The notes under the pieces are model-generated. The model was not told the DNA's origin. It saw only the letters and a list, made by a program, of their open reading frames with translations, and made no database searches. A stretch of DNA of 23,633 bases, from NCBI GenBank assembly GCA_050293885.1, contig JBNKNO010000050.1:1-23633 (forward strand). The letters are read 5' to 3'. The stretch comes from Nitrogeniibacter sp050293885 (lineage in GTDB: Bacteria > Pseudomonadota > Gammaproteobacteria > Burkholderiales > Rhodocyclaceae). Within the stretch, counting starts at the first letter, position 1. Each line of letters begins with the position of its first letter. Positions 14,881-21,024 of the stretch are shown here, one piece after another. The position numbers and the translations under genes are program-made.

Positions 14881-16938
14881 ATGGTCTCGTTTGCGCTACC
14901 TCGTGGCCGCTGGGCTTTCAGCTTCAAGTCTTTCAACTTCAAGTTGTCAGCGCTGAGCATCAGCCAGAAGATGATCCTTGTGTGTATTGTCGCCCTCGGT
15001 GGCATGGGCATGATGTTCGCTCAGCTCGTCACGCAAGGGGTGTCCGAGATGGAAGACCTTGCCGCACAGACGGAGGGGGCTGATTACTCCCGGGCGCTCC
15101 TCGACGTTGTCGTGCCCGCGCAGCGCTTGCGCGCGCTCGCCAGCGGCGTGAGCTTTGGTGACGAGGATGCTGCCGAGGGCAAGGCCAAGGCGAGAGAGGC
15201 GGCGAGCGCTGCCTTGGCCGAAGCGCTCAAGCGCGCCGAGTCGAACGCCGTCCTCGGCCAGGTCAATCCGGCCATTGCCGATCTGGCCAAGGCATGGACC
15301 GATGTCAGTGCCGACAGCAGCGGCGCCTTCGGTAGCGGCGTTGCCTTCGAGCGCCAGAGCGAGTGGCTCGGCAAGGTCATGGGACACTGGCTCGGGGCCG
15401 CCGACGCAACTTCGCTCGGACAAGGGGTCCACGCTGACAGCCGCGCGCTGACCGAGGCAACCATCAAGATTCTGCCGCCGCTGATTGAATACAGCAGCCG
15501 TATGCGCGATCTGGGTTTCTCCATGGCCGAGAAGTTCTCCGACGATCCGGTGAAGCTCGCGACGCTCGGTGGCGTGCTGGATCTCGCCGCTGATCGCGTG
15601 TCCGCACTCAAGGCGATGGAGACCGTCCTCAAACAAACCGACCCGGCGCGTGCCGAACGTCTGGCCGAACCCATCGCCGCGCTGGTCACCAGCTTCGAGG
15701 ACGCCTCCGCAAGCATTCGCGACCGGGTGATCGAAGGCAACTCCAACATGGTGGGCGCCGGCGAGATTGGCGAGGCCGCGGGTAGTACCGTGACGCTGGC
15801 CACCAGCATGGCATCAGAACTGGCCGCAGAACTTCAGGCCGTGCTGGCGCAGCATCGCAGTGCGGCGCAAAGCACCTTGATGCTCAATCTGGGGCTGGCG
15901 CTGTGTGCGATCGCGCTCACGGTGGTTGCCATGTGGGCCATCGGCCGTTCGCTCAAGCGTTCGATCAGCGAGATCAGTGAAAGCGGGCGTCGTATGGCCG
16001 CTGGCGACCTGACCGCCAAAATCGAATCAGCGGGCAATGACGAGATGGGCCAGATTGCAGGCGCGTTCAACGGCTTGTCCGACGCCTTGCGCACCCTGAT
16101 TCAGCAACTGCAACGCGGCGCAACGCAGGTGTCCGAGGCAACCGTTTCGATGGCGCATACCGCTGAACAGGTGGGCGAGTCGTCGGCACGTCAGAGTGCC
16201 ACCGCAAACGAAGTGGCCGGCGCGGTCAAGCAAATGTCGGATTGCAACGGCCAGATTGCCCAACAAGCGAGTGAGGTGCGCGGCCAATCCGCCGCCAGCC
16301 TGACCGATACCCAGCGCGGTACCGAAGCGGTTGCGCAGATGGCGACCCAGATTACCCACGTACGCAACGCCATCAGCCTGATGACCGAATCCACCCAGGC
16401 GTTCATCGAAAGCGCCAACAGCATTTCCAAGATGACCGGCGAGGTACGGGAAATCGCGGAACAGACCAACCTGCTGGCCTTGAATGCCGCCATCGAAGCC
16501 GCACGGGCGGGCGAACAGGGCCGGGGATTTGCGGTGGTGGCCGACGAGGTACGCAAGCTGGCCGAGAAATCCGCCAGTGCCGCCAGCGAGATCGACCAGG
16601 TTACCAAGACACTGTGCGAGCGTTCGGAGAGCGCCGACAGCGTGACGACGAAAGGCATCGAAGCGATCGAGCAGACGGAACAGCACATGGAACGCGTCAG
16701 CTCGGCACTCAGTGTGGCGGCAGAAGCGGTGGGTGCGACGGCCAGCGGCATGAGTGCGATTTCGGACTCGGTGGAAGGACAAACACGCACCAGCGAGGAT
16801 GTTGCCGGCTCGGTCGCCGATATTGCCCGCGATGTCGAGCAGAATACGACCGCGATTCGTGCCATGGCTGACGATGCGCGGCGTCTTCGCGATCTGGCGA
16901 CGGAATTGACCGGCGCGACAAGCCGATTCAGATTCTGA
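14881..16938 (+). CDS. Methyl-accepting chemotaxis protein
   Basis: A 685-residue transmembrane chemoreceptor. After a basic, Phe-rich N-terminal tail of 30 residues comes TM1 (about 31-50), an all-helical periplasmic sensor region (about 51-330) without a domain I recognise, TM2 (about 332-355), a HAMP domain (about 356-410, with SGRRMAAGDLTAKIE and DEMGQIAGAFN) and a long cytoplasmic coiled coil. The CheA/CheW-binding hairpin is unmistakable: EIAEQTNLLALNAAIEAARA at 524-543, then GRGFAVVADEVRKLAEKS. The end is TSRFRF, with no CheR-tethering NWETF-type pentapeptide. GGAGA at 14872-14876 supports the ATG at 14881. A sigma-28-like promoter lies upstream and a strong terminator downstream, so it is a single-gene unit. 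The ligand is unknown. Confidence 0.95.
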   Translation: MVSFALPRGRWAFSFKSFNFKLSALSISQKMILVCIVALGGMGMMFAQLVTQGVSEMEDLAAQTEGADYSRALLDVVVPAQRLRALASGVSFGDEDAAEGKAKAREAASAALAEALKRAESNAVLGQVNPAIADLAKAWTDVSADSSGAFGSGVAFERQSEWLGKVMGHWLGAADATSLGQGVHADSRALTEATIKILPPLIEYSSRMRDLGFSMAEKFSDDPVKLATLGGVLDLAADRVSALKAMETVLKQTDPARAERLAEPIAALVTSFEDASASIRDRVIEGNSNMVGAGEIGEAAGSTVTLATSMASELAAELQAVLAQHRSAAQSTLMLNLGLALCAIALTVVAMWAIGRSLKRSISEISESGRRMAAGDLTAKIESAGNDEMGQIAGAFNGLSDALRTLIQQLQRGATQVSEATVSMAHTAEQVGESSARQSATANEVAGAVKQMSDCNGQIAQQASEVRGQSAASLTDTQRGTEAVAQMATQITHVRNAISLMTESTQAFIESANSISKMTGEVREIAEQTNLLALNAAIEAARAGEQGRGFAVVADEVRKLAEKSASAASEIDQVTKTLCERSESADSVTTKGIEAIEQTEQHMERVSSALSVAAEAVGATASGMSAISDSVEGQTRTSEDVAGSVADIARDVEQNTTAIRAMADDARRLRDLATELTGATSRFRF

Positions 16939-16961
16939 TTTGCGCGCTTGTCGGTGTAGCG

Positions 16962-16992
16962 AAAAAGGGCCGCAACATGTGCGGCCCTTTTT
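16962..16992. terminator. Bidirectional intrinsic terminator after the chemoreceptor gene
   Basis: A perfect 12-bp stem (AAAAAGGGCCGC at 16962-16973, GCGGCCCTTTTT at 16981-16992) encloses a seven-base loop. The A run before and T run after make it usable in both directions. It starts 24 bases after the chemoreceptor stop. Confidence 0.92.
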
Positions 16993-17081
16993 ACGTGCAC
17001 CTGCGTGATCTGCGCCTCAGTCGGCCGGCATCCGCCCGTCTTGGGGCATACTGCGATTCTTGTGCAGCGCGGGAATCCGTC

Positions 17082-17822
17082 ATGATCGAATCCATATTGC
17101 TTGCGGTCGTGCAGATCATCACCTTCGATGGCAGCCGATCGCTGAGTACCGCGAGCGCTTTCTTTTTCGAAACCGATGATGCGCGCTTGTTTCTCGTCAC
17201 CAGTCGTCATGTCCTGTTCGACGAACCCAGTGGCCACCGCCCGGACCGAATCGAGATCGAGTTGCACACTGACCAGTGCAACCTCGCCAGCGCGACCGGT
17301 TTTTCGATTCCTCTCTACGAGGGGGCGAGGCGCCTGTGGCGCCAGGGAGAGGACGTGGCTGGCGCCATCGATGTTGCAGTGATTGAAATCAATCGCTCGG
17401 CCTTGCCCGCCAGTGCGGTTTTCTTCGCCTTCACACCGCGTCATCTGCCGACCAGCAATGCGCAGGTCGAGGTCGGCAGTTCGCTGCTGGTGGTCGGTTT
17501 TCCGCTCGGGTTTCAGGACACCTTGCATCACATGCCGGTCGTGCGCCAGGCGGTGGTGGCGTCGTCGTACGGCCTGCGTTTCGGGGGCTGCGGCTACTTT
17601 CTCACCGACGCCCGGACGCACCGCGGCACCAGCGGATCGCCCGTGGTCATGCGGCTGGGAAACGATTCTGACGATGTGGCGTTGCGCGAACTGCCCTGGG
17701 GGTTGCTCGGGGTCCACTCGGCGCGGCTCGACGTTTGGAATCGTGACGTGGCGCTGGACGAGGAGCTGGGTCTGAACTGCGTCTGGTATGCCGACATCCT
17801 GATGGTCCTGACCAAAGGATGA
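17082..17822 (+). CDS. Trypsin-like serine protease, no export signal
   Basis: A 246-residue protein with a chymotrypsin/trypsin-like fold. The likely triad is H43 in LVTSRHVLF, D97 in AIDVAVIEI and S186 in HRGTSGSPVV; the order and spacing fit the family, and VVGFPLGF and GLLGVHSARL are also typical of short trypsin-like peptidases. There is no PDZ domain, and the N-terminus (MIESILLAVVQIITFDGS) starts in the first beta strand rather than a signal peptide, so the protein is probably cytoplasmic. The ATG at 17082 is preceded by GGGAA at 17071-17075. Substrate and role are unknown. It stands between a terminator and the fds regulator gene, 63 bases upstream of the latter, and could share its transcript. 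Confidence 0.85.
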   Translation: MIESILLAVVQIITFDGSRSLSTASAFFFETDDARLFLVTSRHVLFDEPSGHRPDRIEIELHTDQCNLASATGFSIPLYEGARRLWRQGEDVAGAIDVAVIEINRSALPASAVFFAFTPRHLPTSNAQVEVGSSLLVVGFPLGFQDTLHHMPVVRQAVVASSYGLRFGGCGYFLTDARTHRGTSGSPVVMRLGNDSDDVALRELPWGLLGVHSARLDVWNRDVALDEELGLNCVWYADILMVLTKG

Positions 17823-17885
17823 ATCCGCGCAAACGGCAGGCGTGCGCGTGCACGTGCGTGGCGGTTGCGGGTGTATCGTCTCACC

Positions 17886-18791
17886 ATGATTGCGCGTAAA
17901 TACCTCTATCTCATTGCCCTGGCCCGCGAAAAGCACTTCGGACGCGCCGCCACCGCCTGCCATGTTTCCCCATCGACGCTTTCGGCCGCCATTCGCGACC
18001 TCGAGAGCGAACTCGGGGTGGCCATCGTCGAGCGTGGTCAGCAGTTTTCCGGTCTGACGGCGGAAGGCGAACGGGTGCTGCGCTACGCCGAAGCCGCGGC
18101 CTCACAAGCGGCCGATCTGAAGCAGGAACTCGCACGCCTGCGCGATGGCGGTTTGAGCGGGAAGATCCGCATGGGCGTGATTCCCACCGCGCTCACGGCG
18201 GTGGCGGCGTACTCGGCAGCGATCGCGCGGCGTCATCCGCTCATCACGCTCGAGATCGTTTCGCTATCGACCGGCGAAATTCTCAATCAGCTCAGGCACT
18301 ACGAACTCGACGCTGGCGTGATCTACCTGCGTTCGGCCGATGAGCCCGATCTCGACATCGTGCGCGTGTGGGAAGAAGACCATGTGCTGCTGACCAGCGC
18401 CACCGATGCGGTCGAAGGACGTAACGAGATTTCCTGGCGCGAAGCGGCCAGCTTCAATTTGTGTCTGCTGACGCCCGACATGCAGAATCGCCGCACCATC
18501 GACGAGACCTTCGCGTCCATCGGCGCTCACCCCGCGCCTACGCTGGAGACCAACTCCATCGTCAGTCTGCTCGCACATGTGTGCTCGGGTGCCTGGTCGA
18601 GCATCGTGCCGCGCAGCGTGCTCGAACTCATCGGCGCGCCCGACGAGGTGGCCGTATTGCGGCTTACCGACCCTTCGGTGGTGTGGGCAACCGGCGTGGT
18701 TACGCTTCGCCGCGAAACAGTATCGCCGGCCGTCGCCGCCATCCGCGCCATTGCGCGCGAGTTGACCACGTCGTTCGGAAACGACGAATAA
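17886..18791 (+). CDS. fdsR: LysR-type regulator, probable FdsR
   Basis: A 301-residue LysR-type transcription factor. The N-terminal winged helix-turn-helix (about 1-60) reads LIALAREKHFGRAATACHVS, then STLSAAIRDLESELGVAIVERG; a linker helix follows and the effector domain begins near KIRMGVIPTALT. Proteins of this subgroup lie beside NAD-linked formate dehydrogenase operons, and FdsR of Cupriavidus necator is reported as the regulator there. The neighbourhood with fdsGBA supports the same job here: formate-responsive control of the fds genes. That is inference, so the symbol is provisional. The ATG at 17886 restores the standard N-terminus; no ribosome binding site is evident. The gene points the same way as fdsG, leaving 141 bases between them. 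Confidence 0.85.
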   Translation: MIARKYLYLIALAREKHFGRAATACHVSPSTLSAAIRDLESELGVAIVERGQQFSGLTAEGERVLRYAEAAASQAADLKQELARLRDGGLSGKIRMGVIPTALTAVAAYSAAIARRHPLITLEIVSLSTGEILNQLRHYELDAGVIYLRSADEPDLDIVRVWEEDHVLLTSATDAVEGRNEISWREAASFNLCLLTPDMQNRRTIDETFASIGAHPAPTLETNSIVSLLAHVCSGAWSSIVPRSVLELIGAPDEVAVLRLTDPSVVWATGVVTLRRETVSPAVAAIRAIARELTTSFGNDE

Positions 18792-18836
18792 CCGTTCGAA
18801 AAATCTCGATTTCCACTTGCATGGCGGGCGATTAAG

Positions 18837-18910
18837 GTAGCGCAACCGTCCCGCTACATGTCGCTTGCTTGCTGCCCCCCTAGTGCCTGCTGCGTCCGCG
18901 GGACGGTCCC
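18837..18910 (+). promoter_or_regulatory. Overlapping inverted repeats in the fdsG leader
   Basis: GTAGCG (18837-18842) pairs with CGCTAC (18852-18857) across nine bases. ACCGTCCCGC (18845-18854) pairs perfectly with GCGGGACGGT (18898-18907) across 43 bases. The two pairings share 18852-18854 and cannot form together. GGGACGGTCCC at 18900-18910 is also a small dyad. They could be regulator sites or alternative RNA folds. I found no convincing -35/-10 pair in the 141-base spacer. Confidence 0.45.
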
Positions 18911-18932
18911 TCCCATTCAACGAAGAGACCTT

Positions 18933-19415
18933 ATGGCCGACGCGCTGGAAAACGAAATCATCCAACTGGCGATTGACGCGCATGGCGAGAAGCCGGGCGC
19001 CTTGCTGCCCATGCTGCACGCCGTGCAAAACGCGCTGGGATGGATTCCACCCCAAGCCACACCCATGCTCGCGCAGGCGCTTAACTGGTCTCGCGCCGAA
19101 GTGCATGGCGTCATCAGTTTCTACCATCACTTTCGAACCACGCCACCTGGCCGCCACATCGTGCAGGTGTGCCGCGCGGAAGCCTGTCAGGCCATGAATG
19201 GCGCGGGCCTGGAAGCACATGCGCAAGCGTCGCTTGGCGTTGCATTCGGGGAAACCACGGTCGATGGCGCGATCACGCTCGAAGCGGTCTACTGCCTCGG
19301 CAATTGCGCCGGTTCGCCCGCCGTGCGGGTGAACGACGACATTGTCGGGCGGGTAACGTGCGAGCGCTTCGACGAGATCGTCGCGACGCTGCGCGAGACC
19401 GAGGTGGTGGCATGA
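18933..19415 (+). CDS. fdsG: NAD-dependent formate dehydrogenase gamma subunit
   Basis: FdsG is the small NuoE-like [2Fe-2S] subunit of the soluble formate dehydrogenase and works beside FdsB in electron transfer to NAD+. The 160-residue protein has the thioredoxin-like ferredoxin ligands C80 and C85 in VCRAEAC and C121 and C125 in YCLGNC. The helical N-terminus (PGALLPMLHAVQNALGWIP) and VHGVISFYHHF are typical of NuoE relatives. GAAGAG at 18922-18927 supports the ATG at 18933. The stop overlaps the fdsB ATG (ATGA), indicating coupling. Confidence 0.95.
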   Translation: MADALENEIIQLAIDAHGEKPGALLPMLHAVQNALGWIPPQATPMLAQALNWSRAEVHGVISFYHHFRTTPPGRHIVQVCRAEACQAMNGAGLEAHAQASLGVAFGETTVDGAITLEAVYCLGNCAGSPAVRVNDDIVGRVTCERFDEIVATLRETEVVA

Positions 19416-20962
19416 CGATTCAGGTCTACGTCCCCTTGGACAGCAGCGCACGATCGCTCGGTGCCGAGCAAGTGGCACAAACGATCGCTGCCGAAGCGCA
19501 GCGGCGCGGCGTCGACGTGTCGATCAAGCGCAACGGTTCGCGCGGTATGGTTTGGCTGGAACCGCTGGTTGAAGTTCAAACGCCACAAGGGCGTGTGGCC
19601 TACGGTCCGGTGTCGCCAAAAGACGTGCCTGGCCTGTTCGAGGCTGATTTTCTGAACGGGGGCGCGCATCCGCTGGGGCAGGGCGCCACTGAGCAAATTC
19701 CCTACTTCGCCCGGCAGGACCGACTGACTTTCAACCGTGTCGGCGTGATCGACGCCTTGTCGATTGCCGATTACCTGGCCCATGGCGGCTTTGTCGGCCT
19801 GGCGCGCGCGAGCACGCTGTCACCGGCCGAGGTGGTGCGTGAAGTGACGGACTCGGGCCTGCGTGGCCGAGGCGGCGCGGCGTTTCCCACCGGCATCAAG
19901 TGGCAGACCGTGCTCGACACCGCGGCCGACCAGAAGTACATCGCCTGCAATGCCGACGAAGGCGATTCAGGCACCTTCTCCGATCGCATGCTGATGGAAG
20001 GCGACCCGTTCTGCCTGATCGAGGGCATGGCGATCGCCGGCCTCGCGGTCGGCGCCACGCAAGGTTACATCTATCTGCGCAGCGAGTATCCGCAGGCGCA
20101 GCGCGTTCTCAATGCCGCCATCGACGAAGCACGCCGCGTCGGTTATCTGGGTGCGAACGTCATGGGCAGCGGTCGCGCCTTCGACCTCGAAGTGCGTCTT
20201 GGTGCCGGCGCCTACATCTGCGGCGAAGAGACCGCCATGCTCGAGTCCCTGGAGGGCAAGCGCGGCATCGTGCGCGCCAAGCCACCCTTGCCGGCCATCG
20301 AAGGCCTGTTCGGCAAGCCGACGGTGATCAACAACGTTATTAGCCTGGCCTCGGTGCCGACGATCCTGGCGCGCGGCGCGGCGTTCTACCGCGACTTCGG
20401 CGTCGGTCGTTCACGCGGCACGCTGCCCTTCCAACTGGCCGGCAACCTGCGTCACACCGGGCTGGTAGAGCTGGCCTTCGGCGTTACGCTGCGCGAACTG
20501 CTGTACGACTATGGCGGTGGCAGCGCCAGTGGCCGACCGATCCGTGCAGTGCAGATCGGCGGCCCACTGGGCGCCTATGTGCCGGAATCACAATTCGATA
20601 CGCCTCTCGACTACGAATCCTACATGGCCATCGGCGCGATGATCGGCCATGGCGGCATCGTCGCCTTCGACGACAGCGTCGACATGGCGCAGATGGCGCG
20701 CTACGCGATGGAATTCTGTGCCATCGAGTCCTGTGGCAAATGCACGCCCTGCCGCATTGGTTCGACCCGCGGGGTGGAAGTGCTCGACCGCATCATCGCC
20801 GGTGAGGATCGCGGCAGGCAACTGGCCTTGCTCGACTCGTTGTGCGACACCATGGAAGCCGGTTCGCTGTGCGCCATGGGCGGCATGACGCCGTATCCGG
20901 TGCGCTCCGCGCTCAAGTACTTCGCCCAGGATTTCGGCGTCGACGAGACGCAGGCCGCCTGA
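19412..20962 (+). CDS. fdsB: NAD-dependent formate dehydrogenase beta subunit
   Basis: FdsB is the NuoF-like flavoprotein that passes electrons from the Fe-S chain through FMN to NAD+. The 516-residue protein has an N-terminal thioredoxin-like domain without cluster cysteines (about 1-110), then the NADH/FMN module with GRGGAAFPTGIKW from 152, CNADEGDSGTFSDR near 179-192 and GAGAYICGEETAMLES at 264-279. The C-terminal [4Fe-4S] site has ESCGKCTPCRIGS (C441, C444, C447) and C487. The ATG at 19412 overlaps the fdsG stop; the longer open frame lies inside fdsG and is not coding. fdsA follows after 62 bases. Confidence 0.96.
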   Translation: MTIQVYVPLDSSARSLGAEQVAQTIAAEAQRRGVDVSIKRNGSRGMVWLEPLVEVQTPQGRVAYGPVSPKDVPGLFEADFLNGGAHPLGQGATEQIPYFARQDRLTFNRVGVIDALSIADYLAHGGFVGLARASTLSPAEVVREVTDSGLRGRGGAAFPTGIKWQTVLDTAADQKYIACNADEGDSGTFSDRMLMEGDPFCLIEGMAIAGLAVGATQGYIYLRSEYPQAQRVLNAAIDEARRVGYLGANVMGSGRAFDLEVRLGAGAYICGEETAMLESLEGKRGIVRAKPPLPAIEGLFGKPTVINNVISLASVPTILARGAAFYRDFGVGRSRGTLPFQLAGNLRHTGLVELAFGVTLRELLYDYGGGSASGRPIRAVQIGGPLGAYVPESQFDTPLDYESYMAIGAMIGHGGIVAFDDSVDMAQMARYAMEFCAIESCGKCTPCRIGSTRGVEVLDRIIAGEDRGRQLALLDSLCDTMEAGSLCAMGGMTPYPVRSALKYFAQDFGVDETQAA

Positions 20963-21024
20963 GGCCACCGCCAACTTCAACTCGAAACCGGCGCAGAACA
21001 GGCGCCGGCAGCAGGAGACAACCG

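Noticed and set aside
16191..17963. A 590-codon open frame on the minus strand opposite the chemoreceptor and protease genes
   Set aside because: It lies antisense to two well-supported genes, has low-complexity composition and no recognisable domain; long antisense frames are common in GC-rich coding DNA.
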